A DNA stretch of 48,002 nucleotides from Stutzerimonas azotifigens DSM 17556 (lineage in GTDB: Bacteria > Pseudomonadota > Gammaproteobacteria > Pseudomonadales > Pseudomonadaceae), in contig NZ_KE384410.1 of assembly GCF_000425625.1 (NCBI RefSeq), positions 1 through 48,002 of the forward strand, given 5' to 3'. Positions 34,395 to 41,536 of the stretch are shown piece after piece. Each line of letters begins with the position of its first letter. Positions within the stretch are counted from its first letter, which is position 1. The notes under the pieces were generated by a model. It was given only the letters and a program-made list of their open reading frames with translations, ran no database searches and was not told the origin of the DNA. A program made the position numbers and the translations under genes.

Positions 34395-34871
34395 ATGGCG
34401 AATAAATGCTTTCTGAGCTTTCACTATAAACAGGATAGTTGGCGCGTGTCGCAAGTTCGGCAAATCGGAGCTATCGAAAAACAGCCTCTACTGGATTCGA
34501 ACAAATGGGAAGAAATCAAGAAAGCAGGCGATGATGCCATCAAAAAATGGATCGCCGACAACATGAAAGGCAAAGAATGCCTTGTCGTACTTGTGGGCGA
34601 GAAGACTGCCAGCCGCCGCTGGGTCAAACACGAGATAAAGAAAGCCTGGAAGGACGGGCTGGGTGTACTCGCCATCCATGTCCACAATCTGAAAGACTCA
34701 GACGGAAATCAGTCGTCGAAAGGATCTAATCCGTTTACAGGCCTCACCGTTGATGGAGAAGCTGTCACGGGTAAAGTCTACGATCCGCCATACACCACCA
34801 GCACCAATGTGTATGACTACATCAAGTCGAATATTGAAACTTGGGTCAGCGACGCTATAAAGGCACGATGA
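34395..34871 (+). CDS. ThsB/DUF1863-like TIR protein A
   Basis: The product is 158 residues, nearly all one TIR-like domain of the DUF1863 type used by Thoeris ThsB. The N-terminal strand is MANKCFLSFHYKQDSWRVSQ. The motif SRRWVKHE contains Trp 76 and Glu 80, the W-x3-E pattern that holds the catalytic Glu of TIR NADases. GGAG lies 7 bases before the ATG. It is the first of four plus-strand genes in a lower-GC cargo block. The related protein B follows, so a paired sensor that makes a cyclic ADP-ribose-type signal on infection is a reasonable inference. Confidence 0.88.
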   Translation: MANKCFLSFHYKQDSWRVSQVRQIGAIEKQPLLDSNKWEEIKKAGDDAIKKWIADNMKGKECLVVLVGEKTASRRWVKHEIKKAWKDGLGVLAIHVHNLKDSDGNQSSKGSNPFTGLTVDGEAVTGKVYDPPYTTSTNVYDYIKSNIETWVSDAIKAR

Positions 34872-34976
34872 ACCGGCAATATCTGAATTGCATCCTGCGA
34901 GGTGTCGTTTGCTGTGGAGGATGCGGGTCACCTACATCCAAATTTGCCTGGGTTTAGTGTAATAGATGGAGTCAAA

Positions 34977-35579
34977 ATGCCACGCAGAACATTCTTTTCT
35001 TTTCACTATGAGCCTGATGTATGGCGCGCCTGGAATGTCCGCAACAGTTGGGTTGTGAAGGAATCCGATGAGGAAAGCCGGGGCTTCTTTGACAGCAGCG
35101 TGTTTGAGGCATCGAAAAAAGAGAGTGACGATGCACTAAAGACTTTTCTCCGCAAGGGGTTGGAGAATACTTCGGTAACTTGTGTCCTTGCTGGAACCCA
35201 TACATGGTCACGGCGATGGGTGCGCTACGAAATTGCTCGCAGTGTTATCAAGGGAAACGGCTTGCTAACCGTTTTCATTCACGGTGTCCAGAATAAAGAC
35301 AAAGCGACATCTACAAAGGGTGCTGATCCATTGGCGCAGATGGGACTTTATAGAACCGATCGCGGCATATATCTCGCCGAGTGGAAGGACGGAAAGTGGG
35401 TGGCCTACGCAGATTACACGCTTGCGATTCCTGAGGGTGATCTGTGGTTCACAGCACCAAAAACGAATAGCGTAGTCCAACTGTCAAATCACTGCCTGAG
35501 TTACGATTTCATAGGCCAGGATGGCAGGAAAAATATTGGCGGATGGATTGAAACTGCTGCGGGAATGGCTGGCCGATGA
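34977..35579 (+). CDS. ThsB/DUF1863-like TIR protein B
   Basis: The product is 200 residues. It is a diverged relative of protein A: MPRRTFFSFHYEPDVWRAWN aligns with the start of A, and SRRWVRYE (Trp 81, Glu 85) matches SRRWVKHE. The C-terminal half is longer than in A. The frame extends upstream to 34902, but GGAG at 34968-34971 and the conserved N-terminus select the ATG at 34977. The stop overlaps the next ATG as ATGA. Two different ThsB-like TIRs in one operon are known in Thoeris, where each answers different phages. Confidence 0.87.
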   Translation: MPRRTFFSFHYEPDVWRAWNVRNSWVVKESDEESRGFFDSSVFEASKKESDDALKTFLRKGLENTSVTCVLAGTHTWSRRWVRYEIARSVIKGNGLLTVFIHGVQNKDKATSTKGADPLAQMGLYRTDRGIYLAEWKDGKWVAYADYTLAIPEGDLWFTAPKTNSVVQLSNHCLSYDFIGQDGRKNIGGWIETAAGMAGR

Positions 35580-36763
35580 GCGAGAACTCAAGCATGAGAT
35601 CACCCTACCAGCTTATCCTGCTGGGTGCGGTCCATGGGCATGACACTCGCCTCCGCCGTAGCGTTGATCTGGCGCTTCAGGGGCTCGGGATTCCGAGCAA
35701 CGCAATTACGTTTCTCAGCGATGCCAACGCCTCTAACCGCAGCTTAAAATCGCCGGTGATGGCAGTATTTTTCGGCTCGTCGGAAAGCACTGCCGATACC
35801 GCACTTGTGACGGAGTTGATTGATGACTCGATCGTTATCGCTCCGGTCGTTTCGGATTTGTCCCAGGTTCATGCAGAAATTCCGCCGCAGCTCAGACATG
35901 TCAATGCTATTGTATTGGGCACCAACGATGAAGGCATCACCCGCCTCGTTACGCTAGTCCTTGAGACATTTAGGCTGTTGCGACGTGAGCGACGACTTTT
36001 CATCAGTTACAAACGAACAGGGTCTCAGCCGCTGGCCGATCGGTTGTACGATGCGCTCGATGCTCGTGGCTTTGACGTTTTCATCGACGTGAGGTCAGTG
36101 CCTCCAGCCGCAGATTTCCAATCACAACTCTGGCACAGGATGTCGGATTCCGATGTCGTGGTGCTGATCGACACACCTGGCTTCAGAGAAGGTCGTTGGA
36201 CGGCTGAAGAATTGGCGCGCGCAAACGCGACCAATGTGCAAATCTTGCACCTACTATGGCCGGGGCAAAAGGAAGACCCTGCATCGTCCTTCAGCCACTT
36301 CATGAAGCTTAGGCGTCGGGACTTCTTTGGATTTATTCCAATGCGGGGGCGTTGGGCCACGAAGGGATTGGTGACGAGAATTTGCGACGAGGTCGAACGG
36401 CTACGCGCACCAGCAATTGCCGCCCGCCACCGATATTTGGTCGATAACTTTTGCGACGCCGCCCGCGACGAGGGACTTGATCCAAGTGTTCAGATTGAAG
36501 GCTGGATTTCTCTCAAAACCGAGTCCAATCGAACGCTGGCGATCGTACCGGCAGTGGGAATACCAACCGCTGATCGCATCAACGAAGTGTTCGAAGCCAT
36601 TACCAACCCCACTGTTGAGACGAGAGAAATATGGGTGATTTACGACAATAGAGGTGTACTGAGAACGTGGCTCTCTCACCTAGATTGGCTTGACTCGTAT
36701 TTGCCGATCCGGGCCGTGCAAATGTCGAAGGCGCCACAACTTCTGAAGGAGCTCACCGCATGA
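35576..36763 (+). CDS. TIR protein with N- and C-terminal flanking domains
   Basis: The product is 395 residues. Residues 10-130 form an alpha/beta domain I do not recognise (YQLILLGAVHGHDTRLRRSV). A canonical bacterial TIR domain spans about 138-230 (RRLFISYKRTGSQPLADRLY, FDVFIDVRSVPP), with Trp 208 and Glu 212 in GRWTAEE. Residues 270-395 form a third domain with no family I know. Unlike A and B this TIR is not of the DUF1863 type, so it may be the effector or a regulator. It overlaps both neighbours by 4 bases. Confidence 0.82.
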   Translation: MSENSSMRSPYQLILLGAVHGHDTRLRRSVDLALQGLGIPSNAITFLSDANASNRSLKSPVMAVFFGSSESTADTALVTELIDDSIVIAPVVSDLSQVHAEIPPQLRHVNAIVLGTNDEGITRLVTLVLETFRLLRRERRLFISYKRTGSQPLADRLYDALDARGFDVFIDVRSVPPAADFQSQLWHRMSDSDVVVLIDTPGFREGRWTAEELARANATNVQILHLLWPGQKEDPASSFSHFMKLRRRDFFGFIPMRGRWATKGLVTRICDEVERLRAPAIAARHRYLVDNFCDAARDEGLDPSVQIEGWISLKTESNRTLAIVPAVGIPTADRINEVFEAITNPTVETREIWVIYDNRGVLRTWLSHLDWLDSYLPIRAVQMSKAPQLLKELTA

Positions 36764-37329
36764 TAGATATATTTCTATCTGCCAGCGTGCCTTTGCCTGA
36801 TCGCAATCGGGTATTTTTCGACACCGCCGATGTTCTTGCTATACGGGAAGCAATCAAGGCTTTGGTTGAAGTAGTGTTGCCGATTGGACGAATCACGTGC
36901 GGCGGCCATCCGGCGATAACGCCGCTATTGGCTCTCTTTTCCCGCGAGGCAAACCTTGACCGCAACAGGGTGGCGATTTACCAAAGTAAGCTTTTTGAGG
37001 GTCGATTGCCTCCTGAGCTAGCGGAGTTCGTCGACGTGCATATGGTGCCAGCGGTTGATGGCAACAGAGAAGCCAGTTTGACGGCCATGAGGCAAGCAAT
37101 GATCGAAAGCCGCCGTTTCAGCGCAGCGGTGTTCGTCGGCGGCATGGAGGGGATCTATGAGGAGCATAAATTGTTCGTCGAACACCATCCCAAAGCTACA
37201 GTGCTCCCGCTTTCAACAACAGGGGCCGCCGCCAAAATAATTTATCAACAGGGAGAATATGATCCAATTTTTTCACGCGACCGAACCTATTCCAGCTTAT
37301 TTCGTCGAAAGCTTCTGCCTGTGGATTAG
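36760..37329 (+). CDS. Stand-alone SLOG-domain protein
   Basis: The product is 189 residues. It fits the SLOG/LOG Rossmann-like fold that binds nucleotide signals: a glycine turn ITCGGHPAITPLL (GGH at 48-50) and a second glycine motif FVGGMEGIYEEH at about 125-136. In Thoeris ThsA the SLOG domain binds the TIR product and activates an attached SIR2 domain. Here no SIR2, membrane or nuclease part is attached, so this protein may be the receptor that acts on its TIR partner. It is the last gene, overlapping the previous by 4 bases. Confidence 0.75.
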   Translation: MIDIFLSASVPLPDRNRVFFDTADVLAIREAIKALVEVVLPIGRITCGGHPAITPLLALFSREANLDRNRVAIYQSKLFEGRLPPELAEFVDVHMVPAVDGNREASLTAMRQAMIESRRFSAAVFVGGMEGIYEEHKLFVEHHPKATVLPLSTTGAAAKIIYQQGEYDPIFSRDRTYSSLFRRKLLPVD

Positions 37330-37377
37330 CCGGGAAATTTTGCAGTAACTGCGTTCAGTAAGCTTGATGGAGCGAAT

Positions 37378-37406
37378 AAAAAAATGGGGCCGCCTGTGCA
37401 GCCCCC
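37378..37406 (-). terminator. Intrinsic terminator of the former radC gene
   Basis: On the minus strand a stem with arms GGGGC (37401-37405 read as complement) and GCCCC (37386-37390 read as complement) is followed by ATTTTTTT (37385-37378). It lies 6 bases past the stop codon of the radC remnant, which it presumably once terminated. It now separates the two convergent cargo operons. Confidence 0.75.
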
Positions 37407-37411
37407 TCGGT

Positions 37412-37519
37412 TCACAATAGCCCTCGCTCTGCAAATGAAGTTGTTTCCTGCCCGGCCACAACGACGTGATCCAGTGTGCGCACCTCCACCAGCGTCAGAG
37501 CCTCTTTCAGTCGCTGCAT
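37412..37519 (-). pseudogene. radC: C-terminal remnant of a RadC (JAB-domain) gene
   Basis: The 35 codons read MQRLKEALTLVEVRTLDHVV followed by VAGQETTSFAERGLL and a stop. This is the end of a RadC protein, whose family C-terminus has LxLVxVxxLDHxVV and SFAExGLL. The catalytic JAB metal site (HxH...D) is upstream in normal RadC proteins and is absent here. The fragment ends abruptly at about 37520, where cargo sequence begins. RadC genes are frequent in this zone of related ICEs. Confidence 0.8.
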
Positions 37520-37540
37520 CAGTGAAAACCTGGCGAGTTG

Positions 37541-37550
37541 GATAGAAGGG
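37541..37550. repeat. Left copy of 10-base repeat flanking the UDG-TIR-TA cargo
   Basis: GATAGAAGGG occurs here and at 41288-41297 in the same direction. The two copies flank the segment with UDG, MazG, Nmad2, TIR and the toxin-antitoxin genes, one close to the radC scar and the other close to the DUF1016 scar. It may be a footprint of recombination or insertion, or chance. Confidence 0.4.
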
Positions 37551-37585
37551 GCGGTATCCGCTCGCTAAAATGCTGGAGCAATTCG

Positions 37586-38248
37586 TCAGAACAGCGATCC
37601 AGTCTTCATTGGATGTCCATACAGTTCAGAGATTTGCCCTTGAAACTGCGTCTGTCCGCCATAGCTCGGATGCCTCACGCAGATAACAGGCACGCTATCC
37701 GTGATTCGATGAGCGGCTGCGGCAGCATCGTTGCCGATGGCGACGATGCGCGAGGGACGAAGCAGAACGATGAGCTGTTGTAGTAGCTCTTCGCCGGCTC
37801 GCCTTTCACGGGCGTTGTGTTGCCGGTTGGTGAACGGATCCCCTGATTCATGAGGGTGAAGTGGGAAAACATTCCAGAGAAAGATGCGAGCATCAATGTG
37901 CTCTAGCATTCCCCATATAACCGCAGCGGTTCGCTCGGCTACGGCATTGCCGACTGTGGGCCGTTCTGGAGCCAGATCGACATTCCAACGTTTGGCATGT
38001 TGGCTCATGTGAACATCGTCAGTCAGGGCCAACCCAGTTCGGCGGCCTCCGCGATACCCCAAATCTCGACCGATCCAAATCGCATCTACAGGCTCCTCTG
38101 AAGCGCGACGCAATAATGCGGAAAGTGCGGCGGCGCGGCGGCGGGGCGCGTCTCGACGATCATGAACTTCACAGCGATCAGAATAAGGATTGAAGCAGTC
38201 CTCAAATTGCAGCGAGGAAACTGATTCAACAAAGGGGTGGATTTTCAT
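37586..38248 (-). CDS. Uracil-DNA-glycosylase-fold protein
   Basis: The product is 220 residues. Motif A reads IGRDLGYRGGRRTGLALTDD, with Asp 62 aligned to the water-activating Asp of GQDPY in UDG. A central LWNVFPLHPHE (Asn 126) and motif B VRHPSYGGQ (His 193) complete the UDG superfamily pattern. It should cut out or bind a base in DNA, but its Arg/Leu substitutions in motif A make the target base unclear. It is the last gene of the TIR-Nmad2-MazG-UDG operon, starting 2 bases after the mazG-like stop. The gene is soluble, moderate in GC, and unlike host ung. Confidence 0.8.
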   Translation of the reverse strand: MKIHPFVESVSSLQFEDCFNPYSDRCEVHDRRDAPRRRAAALSALLRRASEEPVDAIWIGRDLGYRGGRRTGLALTDDVHMSQHAKRWNVDLAPERPTVGNAVAERTAAVIWGMLEHIDARIFLWNVFPLHPHESGDPFTNRQHNARERRAGEELLQQLIVLLRPSRIVAIGNDAAAAAHRITDSVPVICVRHPSYGGQTQFQGQISELYGHPMKTGSLF

Positions 38249-38250
38249 TC

Positions 38251-39381
38251 TTAAGACTCAAGCGGCATATATTGTAGGGTGCGTTCTTTTCGGTTGCCGA
38301 TGATCCAGCCGCCTTGATTTTTCTTGATTTGACGGAATACGGAATATCCGTCCATGATGGCTTTTTCCCAAAGCTTTAGCGGGCACTTCTCAACCTCATA
38401 GCCACTCACAAACTCTTCAATGGTTTTGAGAATCCCAAGGGAAACCTTTTCTTGATTCTCAAAATAGTTTAATTCCTTGGCTCTAGAGAAAATCCATGCC
38501 GTAAGCCCTTCCTCAACGACGATTGCCCGGCCGCTGTCTTGCTCTTCATCATATTTGGACTGGCTCTTTCGCTTGTGCTTGATCAATGCCCGTATTACAG
38601 GTGACCAATGCAAGATGGCTGCATATGCAAAATGGAAAACATCATGAAATCGGTAGCCATCTCGGTCAGCGATGTTGTCGGTCAGGGGATCACCTATGAA
38701 TACGCCATTCCATTGGAGATAGCTTTTGCCGCTACCGCGTTGATTGACTCGGATCTTGAACTCTCTAGGGAGCTGCTCTTCTATTCCAAACTCGCTATCG
38801 AAATCAAGGCCAATCAGGTCAACCGCCTGTGGCTCCAAGAATGCACCCCTAGCTTTCCGGAGGTTCCCCCGCGCTACGTCCGAGAACGCCAACTCTGCGG
38901 CATGGATTGCATCGAGATAGGCTCGCGCGAAGGTGACCACGTCATTGCGCGCAGGCCCACTTCCCAGCAGAGCTGCGGCCGCCTGCCCCAAGCGTACCAA
39001 GGTAATGTCCAACGACGCAGGGGCCGCCACAGGCATGGCGATGTAAGCGAATGCACCTTCGGCTATGTCGCTTGCTGCCCCTATGTTCTTGAAGTTCCCG
39101 TGATTCGCCGCCTCGGCAAAGATATCTTCAAGTGGAGCTTGCATGCGCCGGCAGATCGCAGCCAAATACCAAAGCGTATCACCGAATTCTTCTTCCGCCG
39201 CCCTTCTGAAACCAGGGTACGCAGATTTTTCCCGGACATGTTTTTTGACAGTAGACATTATTCCACCGACTTCCCCATAAAGCCCTTGAAGGACAGGATT
39301 GAAATCGGTTGGACTGAGTACATCCGTAGCTGCAATTTCCGAAGCGTAGTCCGAAAGCAGCAGAGAACCTTCCTTGTGCAT
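38251..39381 (-). CDS. MazG-like pyrophosphohydrolase with C-terminal domain
   Basis: The product is 376 residues. The N-terminal 90 residues are a MazG-type all-alpha NTP pyrophosphohydrolase, with GLYGEVGGI (Glu 37) and AAEEEFGDTLWYLA (Glu 65, Asp 68) as metal ligands. Residues 100-376 form a larger conserved-looking domain (YRFHDVFHFAYAAILHWSPV, VVEEGLTAWIFSRAKEL), matching the MazG C-terminal domain (MazG_C) family as I remember it. MazG enzymes hydrolyse noncanonical or signalling NTPs. GGAGG before the ATG, and a 3-base gap after the Nmad2 gene, fix the start. Confidence 0.82.
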   Translation of the reverse strand: MHKEGSLLLSDYASEIAATDVLSPTDFNPVLQGLYGEVGGIMSTVKKHVREKSAYPGFRRAAEEEFGDTLWYLAAICRRMQAPLEDIFAEAANHGNFKNIGAASDIAEGAFAYIAMPVAAPASLDITLVRLGQAAAALLGSGPARNDVVTFARAYLDAIHAAELAFSDVARGNLRKARGAFLEPQAVDLIGLDFDSEFGIEEQLPREFKIRVNQRGSGKSYLQWNGVFIGDPLTDNIADRDGYRFHDVFHFAYAAILHWSPVIRALIKHKRKSQSKYDEEQDSGRAIVVEEGLTAWIFSRAKELNYFENQEKVSLGILKTIEEFVSGYEVEKCPLKLWEKAIMDGYSVFRQIKKNQGGWIIGNRKERTLQYMPLES

Positions 39382-39384
39382 CGG

Positions 39385-40011
39385 TTACCTCCGAAGCGTC
39401 AGCCATTCGAATGGAGCGCCCTGATATCCATTCAGCCCAAAGCTACGAACCCATTGCTCTAGGTTCGCAATCAGTTTTGGATCGTCAAAAGTAGTTAGAC
39501 CTATTCCTGTTTTGCATAGAGACCGGCCTTGCTGGTCTTTTAGCTCTTCCGGGAACTCCGGCCCCTCTCCTCCGAAGTACACGAAGTCATTGCTGATGAG
39601 AACCCTGTTTACACCCGTGTCGCGAGTGACGTGATCAGGATTAAGTGAACCATCGGGGCGAGAGTGAAAGGAATCTCGTTGCTGCCAGACGGCCGCTGGT
39701 GCGGCTCTGAAGTAGATATTGTCCCCGCAACTTTGCTTCCGACTACCGTTGCGATAGGGCTTTTTAGATTCAAACCGTGGATCTGCCCCATATTCATCAA
39801 ATGTCATCGTTTCGGTGACTTGCATCGCATAAACCAGATACCCGCCTCGCCGAACACTTCGATCATTGCTGCCACTGCCTACCACCCAATCACCGATGTC
39901 AGCGCCCTTGCGGATATTTGGCTTGCAGGTTGCAAGCGTGCAGTATTCGTAAAAGGGATTGGGTGCGAAACCACTGTCGTACCGCACCACGTAGGAGTGG
40001 ACACGTGCCAT
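39385..40011 (-). CDS. Nmad2 family protein (nucleotide-modification associated)
   Basis: The product is 208 residues. The N-terminus (HSYVVRYDSGFAPNPFYEY, CTLATCKPNIRKGADIGDWV, VGSGSNDRSVRRGGYLVYAM) is the hallmark of Nucleotide modification associated domain 2. These families were defined by comparative genomics as partners of DNA base hypermodification and conflict systems; biochemical activity is not established. Conserved Asp, Lys and Cys residues could form an active site. Its ATG shares one base with the upstream TIR stop (TGATG), so the two are coupled. Confidence 0.83.
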   Translation of the reverse strand: MARVHSYVVRYDSGFAPNPFYEYCTLATCKPNIRKGADIGDWVVGSGSNDRSVRRGGYLVYAMQVTETMTFDEYGADPRFESKKPYRNGSRKQSCGDNIYFRAAPAAVWQQRDSFHSRPDGSLNPDHVTRDTGVNRVLISNDFVYFGGEGPEFPEELKDQQGRSLCKTGIGLTTFDDPKLIANLEQWVRSFGLNGYQGAPFEWLTLRR

Positions 40012-40478
40012 CAGCAGGGATGCCTTTTCAGAGGAACCGGATCACAGGCGCCACCGTCGGGTTTTTCCCATGTATCTTTTCCGTTGATCGCATCAATGAT
40101 TGAGTCACCATTCCAGCCGACCAAGGCATCGGCGTATTCTTTCAGTGCCTCAGGAATGTCGCATTCCTTCTCACCATGCTCCCAGATGCCAACAATACGT
40201 TTGCCTTGCTTGGCTGCATATTCGATTTCCCAGGTCACCCAGTCGCTATCTTTCGTCTGGGGTGAGACGTAGCAAATAAATACGCCCGCCCAGTTTATCG
40301 CTGGGGCCAGAATCTGCGTCTTGATGTAATGCTCATCCGTGGCGTTGTTGAACTTTCCTGTATGGATGGAGGAGTCCCTTACATCCATCCCTTTCGGAGC
40401 CAGCAGATCTTTGAGCTTTTGGAGCCCATGATCGTCCTTATGGACATGGCTGATAAACACGTTCCTTTTCTCTGCCAT
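40011..40478 (-). CDS. TIR protein of the Nmad2-MazG-UDG operon
   Basis: The product is 155 residues with a complete TIR domain of about 140 residues. MAEKRNVFISHVHKDDHGLQ forms the first strand and helix. Trp 80 and Glu 84 in DSDWVTWE give the W-x3-E catalytic pattern. The C-terminus is PLKRHPC, ending on Cys 155; I recall close relatives ending in a similar Arg/Lys-x-x-Cys tail. GGAGGTG precedes the ATG at 40478. It heads the coupled four-gene operon and could be its NAD-cleaving effector or signal maker. Confidence 0.85.
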   Translation of the reverse strand: MAEKRNVFISHVHKDDHGLQKLKDLLAPKGMDVRDSSIHTGKFNNATDEHYIKTQILAPAINWAGVFICYVSPQTKDSDWVTWEIEYAAKQGKRIVGIWEHGEKECDIPEALKEYADALVGWNGDSIIDAINGKDTWEKPDGGACDPVPLKRHPC

Positions 40479-40557
40479 CTGTCACCTCCATCGACGTTTT
40501 GATAGCGTAAAAGATCGTAACTGAAATTAGGTGGTTATGGCAGAAAACGCAGATCAA

Positions 40558-40860
40558 TCAAAGGATCGCCCGGAGCCCCTTGTCGGCGATGATGTTGAGC
40601 AGCTTCAGCGCCGGGCCAGCGGGTCGGGTTTCACCTTGCTCCCACTTGCGCACGGTCGAGGCCGAGGTGTGCAGGTGATGCGCGAACACCGGCTGGCTGA
40701 ATTTCAGCGTCTCCCGTAGGCGCCTAATGTCCTCGGCGCCAAACTCCCGCACTGGCGGCGGGCAGATCGCGTCGAACTCGCGCATCGTCACCTTGCTGAT
40801 CGCACCCACTTCATGAAGCGTGGCCAGGTCGTCACGCAGGGATTCAATGATCTTGCTCAC
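40558..40860 (-). CDS. HTH antitoxin of a type II TA pair
   Basis: The product is 100 residues from GTG 40860, which is preceded by GGAGGTG. The C-terminal half is an XRE-type HTH (IRRLRETLKFSQPVFAHHLH, ASTVRKWEQGETRPAG). The order toxin then antitoxin, with a 17-base overlap, is the HigB/HigA-like arrangement also seen for NadS-type antitoxins. It should bind the toxin and repress the shared promoter upstream of the toxin gene. The gene probably serves ICE maintenance. Confidence 0.88.
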   Translation of the reverse strand: MSKIIESLRDDLATLHEVGAISKVTMREFDAICPPPVREFGAEDIRRLRETLKFSQPVFAHHLHTSASTVRKWEQGETRPAGPALKLLNIIADKGLRAIL

Positions 40861-41227
40861 AATGCACCTCCAATAACACGCCCGACTGCAACGCCTTCGA
40901 TAACGTTTCCCCGGACAGTTGCAAGAACGCTTTGCCGGCGAATTGCAGCGCCTTCTTCTCGTCCTGCGTGATGTTCGCCTTGTCGTTCTTCGGGAACCCA
41001 TGCAGGAACACGTAGCGGCTGCCGATCCTGGCCGATACCAGTGTGCGGTAGCCGCCGCTTTTACCACCACCGGGGCGGGCCACCCGCTTCTTGTAGAGGG
41101 AGCCGCCCAAGTCCGCGTCGATCAGACCGCTTTCCATCTCCTGAACCGCCTTGCACAACGCGGCATCGGACAGCTTCTCGCCCGACTGCCAGCGTGCAAA
41201 GTCCTTGCGCTTGAGGATGACCGTCAT
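40844..41227 (-). CDS. RelE-like toxin of a type II TA pair
   Basis: The product is 127 residues. MTVILKRKDFARWQSGEKLS, the KRVARPGGGKSGGYRTLVSA core and FLHGFPKNDKANI match the RelE/HigB-like toxin family with DUF1044-type sequences, which are mRNA interferases. The Arg/Lys-rich Gly loop would carry the active-site residues. GGAGG lies 6 bases before the ATG at 41227, which rules out the longer upstream frame. It overlaps the antitoxin gene. Confidence 0.88.
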   Translation of the reverse strand: MTVILKRKDFARWQSGEKLSDAALCKAVQEMESGLIDADLGGSLYKKRVARPGGGKSGGYRTLVSARIGSRYVFLHGFPKNDKANITQDEKKALQFAGKAFLQLSGETLSKALQSGVLLEVHCEQDH

Positions 41228-41287
41228 TTCGACCTCCAAACTATACCCGAAACGGGCATACTTTTCCAGTCTCCGGTGTAGCACCTA

Positions 41288-41297
41288 GATAGAAGGG
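41288..41297. repeat. Right copy of 10-base repeat flanking the UDG-TIR-TA cargo
   Basis: This is the second copy of GATAGAAGGG, in the same orientation as the one at 37541-37550. It stands between the toxin gene and the DUF1016 scar. Confidence 0.4.
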
Positions 41298-41306
41298 ATG
41301 GCCCGC

Positions 41307-41337
41307 CCGATTGTCGTGACGCCGGCACGACAATCGG
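41307..41337. repeat. 12-base perfect inverted repeat in the DUF1016 scar
   Basis: Arms CCGATTGTCGTG (41307-41318) and CACGACAATCGG (41326-41337) flank a 7-base spacer. No T-run follows, so it is not an obvious terminator. Its place in the decayed end of the DUF1016 remnant suggests a recombination or insertion site, or an operator for the toxin-antitoxin genes. Confidence 0.6.
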
Positions 41338-41536
41338 AGCCGACTGGACGGGATGCCGGCCACCGATCCGCGGGCATCCTTGACCGAAATCAGCAGCGCA
41401 TAGGCCGACCACGGCAGCGTGAAGACCTTGGCCAGCTCGGCGAGGCCGAATTTCCCAGACACTGTCTCGGAAATTGCGGAACGGGGATAGTCGGCCGCCA
41501 AGGCAGCGGGGGGCGCCACCGAAAGCGTCCTCTTGC

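Noticed and set aside
34902..34976. N-terminal extension of TIR protein B from the ATG at 34902
   Set aside because: The extra 25 residues do not align with TIR protein A, and a GGAG site directly precedes the ATG at 34977.
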